This document shows, piece by piece, positions 25,836 to 34,824 of a stretch of 64,000 nucleotides of DNA. The notes beneath the pieces were generated by a model that was not told where the DNA came from, searched no databases, and saw nothing but the letters and a program-made list of their open reading frames with translations. Every line of letters starts with the position of its first letter. Position 1 is the stretch's first letter. Made by a program: the position numbers and the translations under genes. The DNA is from Whitmania pigra (Eukaryota; Annelida; Clitellata; Hirudinida; Haemopidae), in NCBI GenBank assembly GCA_021613335.1, contig JAJTWR010000431.1:1984001-2048000 (forward strand). Reading direction: 5' to 3'.

Positions 25836-26414
25836 CTACGTTCCGGCGGGCGGCTTCGGTTCGGTTTCTTTGCCGCCGCCGACAGCGAGCGTCGCAAAGG
25901 AGATGTTGGTGAATCCGGCAGAGGCGCAGGAGAACATCACCCGCTTCACAATCGAAAACTTTGCGCTCTTGTCGCCCTGGATGTTGACGTCGCCCTTGAA
26001 GGCGCCGGTGTCGTTCGCGGCCGCGTGCAGGTTTTCAAACTGCTTGCGGATTTCGCGGAGCTTTTCTTCGAGCACCGGGATGCTCAGGTAGTCTTCCCGG
26101 GCGAGGTCTTCGACGCGTCCGATGGACTGACCGGAGACCAGCACTTCGTCTTTGGAAATAATCACCACCGGAGCGGCAATGAGCTCTTCGGTGTTGGCGG
26201 CGCTCGGGAGCTGCACGTCGTTCGACATGGCGAGCACTTCGCCAGTCGCGGAGAAGTTCGCGATGAGGAAGAGCACCAAAATGACGAACATGTCGACGAG
26301 CGGCGTCACGTTCAAGTCGGAAAACAGCGTCTTCCGGCCACTCTTCGTGTGGTCGAGCATCTTGAAGTGATCAAAGCGTTTGCAGAAGCGATGTCCTGGC
26401 TCGACAATGGCCAT
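25836..26414 (-). CDS. exbD: ExbD/TolR family protein, long form
   Basis: A 192-residue single-pass protein. The membrane helix carries the proton-path Asp in LNVTPLVDMFVILVLFLI, preceded by a ~35-residue cytoplasmic N-terminus, with a ~130-residue periplasmic domain. The C-terminal tail is Lys/Pro/Glu-rich (GGGKETEPKPP). It is the second ExbD-type gene behind exbB, 2 bp after the first. It pairs with the ExbB-like protein to convert proton flow into force on an outer-membrane or cell-division partner. Confidence 0.87.
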   Translation of the reverse strand: MAIVEPGHRFCKRFDHFKMLDHTKSGRKTLFSDLNVTPLVDMFVILVLFLIANFSATGEVLAMSNDVQLPSAANTEELIAAPVVIISKDEVLVSGQSIGRVEDLAREDYLSIPVLEEKLREIRKQFENLHAAANDTGAFKGDVNIQGDKSAKFSIVKRVMFSCASAGFTNISFATLAVGGGKETEPKPPAGT

Positions 26415-26416
26415 GG

Positions 26417-26896
26417 TTACCCTGTTGCCGGTGCGACGGAGATGGAGGGAAACGACGCGCCGATGCAGGAGTCGATGATGCGCACGAGGTCTTCGTAGCG
26501 CACGCCGTCTTCCGCAAAGACGGTGACCGCATTCTGCTCCGGCTCTTGTTGTTTGATTTCTTTCAGGCGCGCGAGGAGCAGGGTCACGTCGATGCGCGAG
26601 CTCTCATCACGGATGATGCTGATGGGGTCGAGTCGCTGACCGCCGAAGCTCAGGCGCAGCTCGCGCTCGGTGATGAACACGTCGACCGGACGCAAGTTCT
26701 TCTGGTCGGCAATGTCTCCGGCCGCCTGCGCCGATTGGCTCACTTGCAGTCGGCCCAGTTGGGTCCACACGGCGGACATGATCAAGAAGGCGATGGTCAC
26801 CGCCATCAGGTCGATGAATGGCACCAGGTTGATGGAGGTATCGAGCGGGCGCTTGCCCTTGCCCGATCCTGTTCCAATATCCATTCCTCCAGCCAT
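26417..26896 (-). CDS. exbD: ExbD/TolR family protein, short form
   Basis: A 159-residue ExbD-type protein. The N-terminal cytoplasmic stretch is Gly/Lys-rich, then the membrane helix INLVPFIDLMAVTIAFLIM carries the key Asp. The periplasmic part ends in a fold with YEDLVRIIDSC, typical of the ExbD C-terminal domain. ATG 26896 follows GAGGAG. Two ExbD paralogues behind a single ExbB are common in Myxococcota and may form a mixed dimer in the ExbB pore. Confidence 0.87.
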   Translation of the reverse strand: MAGGMDIGTGSGKGKRPLDTSINLVPFIDLMAVTIAFLIMSAVWTQLGRLQVSQSAQAAGDIADQKNLRPVDVFITERELRLSFGGQRLDPISIIRDESSRIDVTLLLARLKEIKQQEPEQNAVTVFAEDGVRYEDLVRIIDSCIGASFPSISVAPATG

Positions 26897-26919
26897 GCGG
26901 AGCTCCTCTTACCGGACCG

Positions 26920-27657
26920 TCACTCGGGAACGTTCGAGGCGTCGGCCGTCTCGATGTCGAGGTTGTGGAACTTGTCCTTGTTCTGGATGATCAGGTTCAG
27001 CACCGACACTGAGGTCTCGTTGATGTCGTTCAGGAGCGCCTGGGTTCGGCCGTTGAGCACCGAGAAGAATACGAGGAGCGGAATTGCGGCGTACAGACCG
27101 AAGCGCGTACAGTTCATCGCTTCACCGATGGAACCGGCGAGGATGGTCGCGCGGTCCGCCGGCGCAGCGTGCGCCACGGCCTTAAAGGAGCCGATGAGAC
27201 CGTCGACGGTGCCGAGGAGTCCGGCGAGCATCGCCGCGTTTCCGAGCATCGCCAGGTAACCGGTGCGCGCCTCAAGCTTGGGGGTCTCGCGGAGCGCCGC
27301 TTCGTCGAGCGCCGCCTGGACCTCTTCCTCACCCTTCGGCACGTTCATGAGACCGGCCTTAATCACCTTCGCGAGCGGGGCCGCTTTCTGGCCAGTCGCA
27401 AAGTTAATCGCCTTGTCGAGGTCTCCCGCGTAGATGTGCTTCTTCAGGCCGCGGATAAAGGCGTCTTTGTTCATGCTCGCCGAGAACATCAGCACGATGA
27501 AGCGCTCGATGGTGATGGCGATGCCGATGACCAAGAAGAATGCGATGGGGTACATCCCGAAGCCGCCCTCGACCCACGAGCGAGCAATGGCGGTAAAGAT
27601 TCCCTCTCCGCCCTCGGCGGATGCGGCTCCAAGAAGTGCAGTATGTCCAAACGTCAT
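26920..27657 (-). CDS. exbB: MotA/TolQ/ExbB family proton channel protein
   Basis: A ~245-residue inner-membrane protein with three membrane helices. The first is at about residues 34-55 (YPIAFFLVIGIAITIERFIVL); the last two hold the conserved block LAMLGNAAMLAGLLGTVDGLIGSFKAV and EAMNCTRFGLYAAIPLLVFF, which line the proton pore. AAGGAG is only 2 nt from ATG 27663 but 8 nt from ATG 27657, so I prefer 27657. It opens the exbB-exbD-exbD-dedA-manC run. The powered partner (TonB- or Pal-like) is not in the window. Confidence 0.9.
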   Translation of the reverse strand: MTFGHTALLGAASAEGGEGIFTAIARSWVEGGFGMYPIAFFLVIGIAITIERFIVLMFSASMNKDAFIRGLKKHIYAGDLDKAINFATGQKAAPLAKVIKAGLMNVPKGEEEVQAALDEAALRETPKLEARTGYLAMLGNAAMLAGLLGTVDGLIGSFKAVAHAAPADRATILAGSIGEAMNCTRFGLYAAIPLLVFFSVLNGRTQALLNDINETSVSVLNLIIQNKDKFHNLDIETADASNVPE

Positions 27658-27663
27658 TTCCAT

Positions 27664-27840
27664 GGCTCCTTCAATATCTGGGTGCGATGAGAACGTCTTT
27701 TTCGTGGCTCAAAGACGCCAAGAGTTCCCATGAAATACCAATTTTAATGCCTTGTACTGTTTTTAACGAAAAAATTTTAGCCCTTTGTACAAATGTGGAC
27801 CTAGGTGATGTCCGCAGTGAAAGCAAGAGTCAGGCCGAAA
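27664..27840 (-). promoter_or_regulatory. AT-rich upstream region of the exbB operon
   Basis: 177 bp between purB and exbB with a markedly AT-rich core (27730-27790). On the minus strand a TAAAAT box follows a weak TTCGTT at 18-bp spacing, and a TTGTAC lies upstream; neither pair is convincing. It must contain the exbB promoter and the end of the purB transcript. Confidence 0.3.
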
Positions 27841-29157
27841 TTAACCGGACTGTATTTTGAAGACCCGTTGAAATACCTCCTCGCAGCGGGAAAGGAGGGC
27901 TTCGTCATCAAAACAACTGGTGATTTCCTCGGCGGACAGGTGGGTTCGAAGCTCCTTGTCGGCGAGCAGTGACGCCTGGAAGGGGACTCCCTGGTCGAAG
28001 TAGGCCATGGCGTTGCGCTGGATGATCACGTAGGCCGCCTGCCGCTCGACGCCCTTCTTCGCCAGCAGAAGGAGTAGGCGCTGGCTATTCACCGTACCTC
28101 CAAGGCGCTGCAGGTTCTCCCGCATCCGTTGGGGGTACACCTTCAGCCCCCGCATGAGCCCGGTGAATCGGTGCAGCATGAAGTCCAAGGTGACGGTGGC
28201 GTCGGGGCCGATCATCCGTTCGACGGAGGAGTGGCTGATGTCGCGTTCGTGCCAGAGGGGCACATCTTCGAGTGCCGCCAGGGCGTAGCCGCGCAGCACC
28301 CGGGCAAGCCCGCAGATGTTTTCGCTCAGCACCGGGTTGCGCTTGTGGGGCATCGCCGACGAGCCTTTTTGCCCCTGGCCGAAGGGCTCCTCCACCTCGC
28401 CGACCTCGGTGCGTTGCAGGTGGCGGATTTCGGTCGCAAATTTTTCGAGGCTCGCGCCGATGAGCGCCAGCACCGAGAAAAACTCCGCATGGCGGTCGCG
28501 TTGGATAATCTGGCTCGACGCGGGCGCCGCAGCAAGGCCGAGCTTCTTCATGGCGAAGGCTTCGATGCTCGGCGGCAAGTGGGCAAAGGTGCCGACCGCG
28601 CCGGAGATTTTGCCCACCGCTATCCGCGCGCGGGCGGCGGTGAGGCGCTCCTCGTGGCGCCGCAGCTCGTCCCACCAGATGGCGAGCTTGAGCCCGAAGG
28701 TGACCGGCTCCGCGTGAATCCCGTGGGTGCGGCCCATCATGACCGTGGCCCGGTGCTCTTCGGCGCGCGCGCGGACGACCGTCATCAGCTCGCGGAGTCC
28801 GTCGAGGAGGAGGGCGGCGGCCGCGTCGAGGGTGAGCGCCAGGGTCGTGTCGAGCACGTCGCTCGACGTCATGCCGAAGTGCAGGAAGCGCGCCTCGGGG
28901 CCGATGCGCTCTTCCATGAAAGTCAGAAAGGCGATGACGTCGTGCCTGGTGACGCGCTCGATGTCGTCGATGCGCGCCACGTCGGCGGCCGTGAAGTCGC
29001 CCGCCCGCTCGCGGCAGCGGGCAAGCGCCGCGGCGGGTGCCAAGTTCTCGGCGACCATGCCTTCGAGCGCCGCAAGTTCGACATCGCGCCAACGGCGGAG
29101 CCGAGCTTCGGCAGACCAGAGGCTCGCCATCTCTGCACGGGAGTATCGCGGTATCAT
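27841..29157 (-). CDS. purB: Adenylosuccinate lyase
   Basis: A 438-residue homotetrameric lyase that splits SAICAR and adenylosuccinate in purine synthesis. Family signatures are FLHFGMTSSDVLDT (region 2 of the active site), GRTHGIHAEPVTFG, and the flexible loop GSSAMPHKRNPVLSEN with the catalytic Ser. The length is standard for the short bacterial form. It is last in the run fabI-nuclease-dut-purB on the minus strand, 50 bp after dut. Confidence 0.95.
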   Translation of the reverse strand: MIPRYSRAEMASLWSAEARLRRWRDVELAALEGMVAENLAPAAALARCRERAGDFTAADVARIDDIERVTRHDVIAFLTFMEERIGPEARFLHFGMTSSDVLDTTLALTLDAAAALLLDGLRELMTVVRARAEEHRATVMMGRTHGIHAEPVTFGLKLAIWWDELRRHEERLTAARARIAVGKISGAVGTFAHLPPSIEAFAMKKLGLAAAPASSQIIQRDRHAEFFSVLALIGASLEKFATEIRHLQRTEVGEVEEPFGQGQKGSSAMPHKRNPVLSENICGLARVLRGYALAALEDVPLWHERDISHSSVERMIGPDATVTLDFMLHRFTGLMRGLKVYPQRMRENLQRLGGTVNSQRLLLLLAKKGVERQAAYVIIQRNAMAYFDQGVPFQASLLADKELRTHLSAEEITSCFDDEALLSRCEEVFQRVFKIQSG

Positions 29158-29207
29158 CGCCGCTCGCCGTACTAGAGAAACGGCCCCAAGTTCAACTGTC
29201 GAAAGCG

Positions 29208-29657
29208 CTAGCTGCCGGTTGAACCGAAACCGCCTTCGCCGCGGACGGTCGTCGAGAGCGTATCGGCCTCGACCCAGGCGACACGTCCTACTTGGGCCAC
29301 CACCAACTGCGCGATGCGATCGCCCCGACGAATAGTCGCCGCCTGGTTCGAAAAGTTGGCGAGGAGCACCGAGACTTCGCCCCGGTAGTCGGCGTCGATG
29401 GTGCCGGGGCTATTGAGGCAGGTGATGCCCTGTTTCAATGCGAGGCCGGAGCGTGGGCGTACCTGTGCTTCGTAGCCCTCGGGGAGTTCGAGGGCGATGC
29501 CGGTCGGCACGAGCTGGCGCTCCATGGGGCCTAAGGTAATCGCCTCGGTGATGTCCGCGCGCAGGTCCATGCCGGCGGAGAGCGCAGTGGCATAGGCCGG
29601 AAGTGGAAGCTCGCTCGGGCGGACGCGGTTGATGCGGACGGGAAGGGGGGTAGTCAT
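29208..29657 (-). CDS. dut: Deoxyuridine 5'-triphosphate nucleotidohydrolase (dUTPase)
   Basis: A 149-residue trimeric dUTPase that hydrolyses dUTP to dUMP and pyrophosphate. All five motifs are present: [47 protein letters not shown] and [12 protein letters not shown] 29657 overlaps the stop of the upstream nuclease-like gene by 4 bp (ATGA), so the two are translationally coupled. A longer frame extends upstream but shadows the neighbour. Confidence 0.95.
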   Translation of the reverse strand: MTTPLPVRINRVRPSELPLPAYATALSAGMDLRADITEAITLGPMERQLVPTGIALELPEGYEAQVRPRSGLALKQGITCLNSPGTIDADYRGEVSVLLANFSNQAATIRRGDRIAQLVVAQVGRVAWVEADTLSTTVRGEGGFGSTGS

Positions 29658-30172
29658 GAGGCTCCAATCGGCTGGGCGTAGAGATTGCGAACGACAGTCA
29701 CCGCCTCGGGCACGCCCCGGGCGACGTCGACGACCGGGACGCTCGCCCCGATGGTGGTGTAGCGCGAAGGGCCGACCCGGGTTTGGGTCGACTTCACGGG
29801 ATATTCGGTGCGGTGTTCGAGAAACCAGGTGCGCACTTGGGCAAGCGACAGCAGGTGCGCCTCGCCCAAGGCGAGGAAGACGTACAGGTAGAGGTCGGCA
29901 GTGGAGTAGAGGAAGCAACCGGGAGTTCCCCGTTCGGCGTTGCTGAGAAGTTCGAAGAAGTAGCGGCCGCTCTTTTGGCGATCGCCCTTTACCTCGACGC
30001 CGAGGAGTTCCCCGGAAGAGCGCTCCCAGAGGAGGTCCACGCCCAGGTGGCGAAAGCGCGGGTCATCTTGCACGTCGTGAACTTCGCCGCCGCGTGCGCG
30101 CAGGAGGTCGCGGGCCAGCGCTATCGCTCGTGCGGCTGAACCGCTCACTCCTTGAACGGTGTAGCTGCGCAC
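29654..30172 (-). CDS. Small PD-(D/E)XK nuclease-like protein, unknown function
   Basis: A 172-residue protein I cannot assign to a named family. It has the core pattern of PD-(D/E)XK nucleases: D46 in HLGVDLLWE, then 13 residues later E60-V-K62 in GVEVKGD, followed by a helix ([10 protein letters not shown]). An alpha-helical start ([16 protein letters not shown]) fits the fold's first helix. It lies between fabI (2-bp gap) and dut (4-bp overlap); the link with dUTPase hints at nucleic-acid repair. The catalytic assignment is inference from the spacing only. Confidence 0.55.
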   Translation of the reverse strand: MRSYTVQGVSGSAARAIALARDLLRARGGEVHDVQDDPRFRHLGVDLLWERSSGELLGVEVKGDRQKSGRYFFELLSNAERGTPGCFLYSTADLYLYVFLALGEAHLLSLAQVRTWFLEHRTEYPVKSTQTRVGPSRYTTIGASVPVVDVARGVPEAVTVVRNLYAQPIGAS

Positions 30173-30174
30173 GT

Positions 30175-30975
30175 TCAGCCGGGGTTGAGCGGCACCGGCT
30201 CGGCGCCGACTGCGTGGTACCCGCCGTCGACACGGATGAGTTCACCGGTGGTCGCTGGCAACCAATCCGACAAGGCCACGCAAATGGTTCGGGCCACCGC
30301 TTCGGTGCTGGCGGCAGAGCGCGCATCCCAGTGCAGCGGTGCTTGGCGAGCCCACTTGTCTTCGAGGTACTTGAAGCCGGGGATGCCCTTCGCAGCCACG
30401 GTAGCGATAGGGCCAGCGGCGACCGCGTTCACGCGGATGTTTTTCGGGCCGAGGTCGCGGGCGAGGTAGCGCACCGTCGATTCGAGCGCGGCTTTGCAGA
30501 CGCCCATCCAGTCGTAGAGCGGCCAGGCGCAGGTGGAGTTGTCGAAGTCGACGGTCACGATGGAGCCGCCGCGATCAAACAGCGGCGCGAGCGCCGCGGA
30601 GAGCTCTTTCAAGGAGAATGTCGAAACCTGGAAGGCCTTCTGCACCGACTCCCAGGGAGCGGTGAGGAACTTGTTGCCGAGCGCGTCTTCGGGAGCAAAC
30701 GCGATGGCGTGCAACACGCCGTCGATGCGCCCCCAGCGTTTGGCGATGGCTTCGCGCAGCGCCGGAAAATGCGACGGCTCGGCGACATCGAGTTCCAGCA
30801 CCTCGGGTGAGGGCGAGAGTTTTTTCGCGACGCGCTGGGTGAGCGACATCGGGCGACCGAAGCTCGTGAAGATCAGCTCCGCACCTTCGCGCTGCGCGAG
30901 TTCTGCCGCCGCGTAGGCAATGGATTGCTGGGTGAGAACGCCGGTGATGAGGAGTTTTTTGTCTTTGAGGAGCAT
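30175..30975 (-). CDS. fabI: Enoyl-[acyl-carrier-protein] reductase, InhA-like FabI
   Basis: A 266-residue NADH-dependent reductase of the last step of fatty-acid elongation. The N-terminal motif is LLITGVLTQQSIAYAAAELA (nucleotide loop). The active site is YDWMGVCK with Y-x6-K spacing, and VRVNAVAAGPIATVAAKG shapes the substrate-binding loop. The TQQSIA loop and FDNSTCAWPLYDWM segment resemble mycobacterial InhA more than E. coli FabI. It opens the fabI-nuclease-dut-purB run and is divergent from argB. Confidence 0.92.
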   Translation of the reverse strand: MLLKDKKLLITGVLTQQSIAYAAAELAQREGAELIFTSFGRPMSLTQRVAKKLSPSPEVLELDVAEPSHFPALREAIAKRWGRIDGVLHAIAFAPEDALGNKFLTAPWESVQKAFQVSTFSLKELSAALAPLFDRGGSIVTVDFDNSTCAWPLYDWMGVCKAALESTVRYLARDLGPKNIRVNAVAAGPIATVAAKGIPGFKYLEDKWARQAPLHWDARSAASTEAVARTICVALSDWLPATTGELIRVDGGYHAVGAEPVPLNPG

Positions 30976-31050
30976 CCCCCAAGGTGTAGCGCGGAACGCG
31001 TTTCGACAGGAGAGGATTCGAAGGCTCGACAGTCCGAGGGCGCGCGGTTA

Positions 31051-31902
31051 ATGCATAGCGCCATGGAACTCGGTTCCTGGCGAGGCTCGTGGTTTGTGGT
31101 GAAGGTCGGCGGCGAGCTCGTCGCCGACAGACAGCACTTTGCGCGCACGGTGGGCGCAGCGCTCGCGACGCTCCACGGCGCCGGGATTCGGGTGGCGCTG
31201 GTGCACGGTGGCGGTCCGCAGGCGACGGCCCTCGGCGAGCGACTGGCCGTGCCCAACGTGAAGGTCGCGGGTGTCCGGGTCACGCAGCCGGAGATGCTTC
31301 GGGTGCTGGCACTCGCCCACGGTGAAGTGTCCCACGACCTCGCGGTGGCGTTGAGCGCCGCCGGGGTTCCGGCGCTCTGTACTTCCGGTGTGTCTGCGGG
31401 GCTCGTCGTCGCCCGCCGCAAGGCCCCGGTGACCGTCCCCGGCGTAGAAAAGCCCGTCGATTACGGCGAAGTCGGCGAAGTGCTGTCGGTGAACACGGCG
31501 CTCCTCACCCGTTTGTCCGACGCCGGAGTTGTGCCGGTCATCGGCTTCCTCGCGAGCGGCGGCGACCACGGTATATTGAATGTCAACGCCGACACGGTCG
31601 CAGCGCGCATGGCCGGGCAGCTCGGCGCGGCGAAGTTGTTCCTCGTGTCGAATGTGCCCGGCGTGCTCCGCGACAAGAACGACCCGCGCACCCGGATTCC
31701 CAAGCTCACCCCGAGCGCCGCGCGGGCATTCATCGCCGACAAAGTGATTGTCGACGGGATGATTCCCAAGGTGGAGGAGAGCCTCGCCATGCTGAAGGAG
31801 GGCGTGGGCGCCGTGCACATCCTGGGCCTCGACCCACCTACGAGCATCCTCGACGAAGCGCGCGAGCCTGGGAGCCGCGGCACGGTGTTCACCGCCGACT
31901 AG
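31051..31902 (+). CDS. argB: Acetylglutamate kinase
   Basis: A 284-residue amino-acid kinase that phosphorylates N-acetylglutamate in arginine synthesis. Signatures are VVKVGGELV near the N-terminus, LVHGGGPQ, LNVNADTVAARMA and IPKVEESL, covering both phosphate-binding glycine loops and the catalytic Lys. ATG 31051 is favoured because a GAGGG lies ~10 nt upstream; ATG 31063 is possible. The frame is open further upstream but without family similarity. Its stop overlaps the convergent AEC transporter gene by 4 bp. Confidence 0.92.
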   Translation: MHSAMELGSWRGSWFVVKVGGELVADRQHFARTVGAALATLHGAGIRVALVHGGGPQATALGERLAVPNVKVAGVRVTQPEMLRVLALAHGEVSHDLAVALSAAGVPALCTSGVSAGLVVARRKAPVTVPGVEKPVDYGEVGEVLSVNTALLTRLSDAGVVPVIGFLASGGDHGILNVNADTVAARMAGQLGAAKLFLVSNVPGVLRDKNDPRTRIPKLTPSAARAFIADKVIVDGMIPKVEESLAMLKEGVGAVHILGLDPPTSILDEAREPGSRGTVFTAD

Positions 31903-32804
31903 AGGTGGCCGGTGAGCCACCAGAAGGCGGCCATCACCAGCGGCCCGACGAGCACCCCGACGCCGACGAGAGTTGCAGCGAGCTGTGGTTCGAGGTCGAG
32001 CTCGGCGGCGAGAATGGCGCAGGTCACCATGGGCGGCGTACCGAGTTGACCGATGGTGACGCGCTGGTCGAGGTCGAAGGGGAAGTGCCCGAGCAGCAGC
32101 ACCCCGATGAAGAACGCCGGCATCAGCACCAGCTTGTAGCTGAGTGCCAGAAAGGTGTGCTTCGTGTAGGAGCGGACGCTGGAGATGTTCAACTGCCAAC
32201 CGATGCTCGCGAGCGCGAGCGGAGTCATCGTGGCGGATATGCGCGAGAGCGCCTCGACGAACGGCTCCGGGTAAGTGAGTCCGCCGGTGGCGAGAGCGAA
32301 GACAAGGCCGATGAGCGGCGGAAACATCAGCGCGCGGCGGAGGATGACTTTCGCCGACACGCTGCGACCGCTCATGAAGAGCGCGTATGGAATCGCCATG
32401 AAGCTGAGGCTCGGCAAGATTCCGAGCTGGTCGCTGAGCACCGCCGCAGCCGTGGTCTCGGTGCCACCGAGGGCTTCGAGCACGGGAATGCCGAGGAACG
32501 CGGTGTTTCCAAGGCCGCAGCAGAGCCCGATGCAGCCGGCCGCTTGGCGGGTAAGCCATCCTCGGCGGTAGCTGAAGTACGCGATGCTCACCGAGAGGAT
32601 GAATGAGAACCAGAAGAACGATGCGCCCAACAAATGCTGCGGCTTGATGTGGATGCTGTGGATGGCATTCACCACCAGCGCCGGAAGCGCCACGTTCAAA
32701 ATCCAGGAGTTGATTGCCCGGTAACCATCGGGAGCCGCCCGCGGCAGGCGCTTCAGAATGATGCCCGCTACGAAGCTGAACAACAGAGTGAGGATGGGGG
32801 CCAC
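31899..32804 (-). CDS. AEC (auxin efflux carrier) family transporter
   Basis: A 301-residue membrane protein with eight to ten hydrophobic helices. The family features are an N-terminal half ending in LGNTAFLGIPVLEALGG, which contains the conserved Asn/Gly crossover motif, and the second half with ATMTPLALASIGWQL. AEC carriers export organic anions such as malate or malonate in bacteria; the substrate here cannot be told. The stop overlaps argB by 4 bp and the start overlaps the exonuclease stop by 1 bp. Confidence 0.87.
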   Translation of the reverse strand: MAPILTLLFSFVAGIILKRLPRAAPDGYRAINSWILNVALPALVVNAIHSIHIKPQHLLGASFFWFSFILSVSIAYFSYRRGWLTRQAAGCIGLCCGLGNTAFLGIPVLEALGGTETTAAAVLSDQLGILPSLSFMAIPYALFMSGRSVSAKVILRRALMFPPLIGLVFALATGGLTYPEPFVEALSRISATMTPLALASIGWQLNISSVRSYTKHTFLALSYKLVLMPAFFIGVLLLGHFPFDLDQRVTIGQLGTPPMVTCAILAAELDLEPQLAATLVGVGVLVGPLVMAAFWWLTGHL

Positions 32805-33952
32805 TACTGGCCACCTTGCGCGAGCGCTGCGAGCAGGTCCTTCCCGTAGAGCTCCACGCGCTTAGGGCCGAGATAAGGAATCGCGCGCAGCTCGTCGAGC
32901 GTGCGCGGGTGGATGCGAGCTACGTCATCGACGAGCGCCTGCGTGAGCACCACCGACGGCACAACCTTGCGCTTCGCGGCGAGCGTCTTTCGCCAGTCGA
33001 GGAGACGTTCTTCGCGGGCGCGTTGGGCACGGGGCTTCTGCGGCGGCGGTGGCGGGAGCGGCGGCAGCTCGCCTTTCGTCGCGAGCTTTTTGCCCTCGGT
33101 GATGACTGCGAGCACCTCTGCGCCGTGCTGTGCGAGGAAAGCGGAGTTGACGCCGCTTCGCTGTTTGAGTGTCTTCGCGTCGTCGGGGAGGCTCACGACA
33201 ATCGCCTCCAGCGCACGCGCCGACAGGATGCGGCCATAGGGGATATCCGCAGCGCTCGCCCACGCATGGCGAAGTCGGTCCAGCTCCCGAGCGACGTAGG
33301 CCACAAGCTCCTGCGGCACCTTCGGCGGTGCGCGGGGGATGCGCAGCGGAACGGCGGCCGGGGGCGCGGCTTCGGCGCACATGCGCTCAAATTCCAGGGT
33401 GACTTCTTCGAGGATGTCCGCGCGCACGCATTGCTCGCGCACCCAGCGACCGACAGCGATGAGGTAGCGCACGTCGTTCGCGATGTACGCGAGGTACTCC
33501 GGCGGCGTCGGCCGCAACGCGAAGTTCGCCTGCTGGTGTTCCTTCGCGAGCGTTACGCCGCAGCACTCGAGCACCAAGTCCTTGAGGCCGACTTTGGGGA
33601 GGCCGAGGAGCGTCGCAGCGCGGTGGGTGTCGAAGAGACCTTTCACCACCACGGACGCGGCAGCGAGCTGGCTCAAATCGCCGGAGGCCGCGTGGATGTA
33701 GGTGACGACCGCCGGGTCGGCGAACGGTGGCGCCAAGGCCGGGAGGTCCGTCGCCGGGCTCAACGTGTCGAAGAGGAAGAGGTCGCTCTCTGTCGCCGCT
33801 TGCAGAAAACAGAGCCGCGCCTCGTAGTGGTGGTAGCCGTCGGTCTCGGTGTCGATGGCGATTTCGCGCGCCGTTGCGAGCGTCTTCGCAGCCGCGTCCC
33901 AGGCCTGCGCTTCGTCAATCAATCGAGCTGGAATTTCCGATGCTGTCGCCAC
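32804..33952 (-). CDS. RNase D-like 3'-5' exonuclease with C-terminal HRDC
   Basis: A 382-residue DEDDy exonuclease. The catalytic residues are D34 and E36 (AIDTETDG), D92 (HAASGDLSQL), and Y156 with D160 (YIANDVRYL, the Yx3D motif). The C-terminal half has HRDC-like helices, the second being LDWRKTLAAKRKVVPSVVLTQALVDDVARIHP. RNase D trims tRNA and small RNA 3' ends. The LAKEHQQANFALRP block is a divergent form of the usual LDKxLQxSDWxxRP. The start is GTG 33952. It may be cotranscribed with the downstream AEC carrier gene. Confidence 0.87.
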   Translation of the reverse strand: MATASEIPARLIDEAQAWDAAAKTLATAREIAIDTETDGYHHYEARLCFLQAATESDLFLFDTLSPATDLPALAPPFADPAVVTYIHAASGDLSQLAAASVVVKGLFDTHRAATLLGLPKVGLKDLVLECCGVTLAKEHQQANFALRPTPPEYLAYIANDVRYLIAVGRWVREQCVRADILEEVTLEFERMCAEAAPPAAVPLRIPRAPPKVPQELVAYVARELDRLRHAWASAADIPYGRILSARALEAIVVSLPDDAKTLKQRSGVNSAFLAQHGAEVLAVITEGKKLATKGELPPLPPPPPQKPRAQRAREERLLDWRKTLAAKRKVVPSVVLTQALVDDVARIHPRTLDELRAIPYLGPKRVELYGKDLLAALAQGGQ

Positions 33953-34019
33953 GCGGGGATACCTAGCACACGCGCGGTCCTAGCCCCGAGCGCCACTTCC
34001 CGGCATATAGGCCCTCAGC

Positions 34020-34811
34020 ATGACGGAAGCAAAGCAATCAGTGGGTGACATGGAGCGCGGGCTCTTGCGGCTCGTCGGGAAAGCTGTGCACGAGCACGAG
34101 CTGATTGAGAGCGGCGACCGCATCCTGGTCGCCGTATCCGGCGGGAAAGACTCCTTCACCATGCTCCATGTACTGCGCGAACTTCAGCGGCGGGCGCCGG
34201 TCAGCTTCTCGCTCGTCGCGGTGAACCTCGACCAGGGCCAGCCGGGGTTTCCCAAAGACGTGCTGCCGCGCTGGATGGCGCAGAACGACTACGAATTCGT
34301 GCAGCTCTCCGAAGACACCCACAGCGTCGTGCAGCAGAAACTCGCGCCCGGCGCTACGCCGTGCAGCCTCTGCAGTCGCTTGCGGCGCGGCATCCTCTAC
34401 AGCGCGGCGACGCGCCTTTCCTGCAACAAGATTGCTCTGGGCCACCACCGCGACGACCTCATCCACACCCTGCTGATGAACCTGTTCTTCGCCGGGCGCT
34501 GCGCGGCGATGCCAGCGAAGCTCGTGAGCGACGATGGCGAACACATTGTCATCCGTCCGCTCGCCTATGTGCCGGAGAGCGACATTGTCCGCTTCGCCGA
34601 GGCCATGCGCTTTCCGATTATCCCCTGCGACCTCTGCGGGAGCGCGCCGAACATGCAACGCGCGGAGATGAAACGGCTCGTCGACGAACTGGAGCGCCGC
34701 TTCCCGATGGTCCGCAACTCTCTTCTGACGGCGATGGGAAATATCCAGCGCAGCCACCTGCTCGAACGCGAAGCTCCGGCGACGACGCAAGAAGAGCTAA
34801 CGGTGCGTTAG
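34020..34811 (+). CDS. ttcA: tRNA 2-thiocytidine(32) synthetase TtcA
   Basis: A 263-residue Fe-S enzyme that thiolates cytidine 32 of tRNA. The PP-loop SGGKDS is at residues 40-45. Cluster-binding cysteines are in PCSLC (C115, C118) and PCDLCG (C203, C206). GHHRDDLIHTLLMN belongs to the ATP and tRNA site. The ends of the protein are short compared with E. coli TtcA. It is followed after 13 bp by the rRNA methyltransferase gene. Confidence 0.93.
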   Translation: MTEAKQSVGDMERGLLRLVGKAVHEHELIESGDRILVAVSGGKDSFTMLHVLRELQRRAPVSFSLVAVNLDQGQPGFPKDVLPRWMAQNDYEFVQLSEDTHSVVQQKLAPGATPCSLCSRLRRGILYSAATRLSCNKIALGHHRDDLIHTLLMNLFFAGRCAAMPAKLVSDDGEHIVIRPLAYVPESDIVRFAEAMRFPIIPCDLCGSAPNMQRAEMKRLVDELERRFPMVRNSLLTAMGNIQRSHLLEREAPATTQEELTVR

Positions 34812-34824
34812 CAATCGGTGTTCT

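Noticed and set aside
31048..32814. 588-codon open frame on the minus strand
   Set aside because: Overlaps argB and the AEC carrier, which show complete family motifs; His/Arg-rich translation without known blocks.
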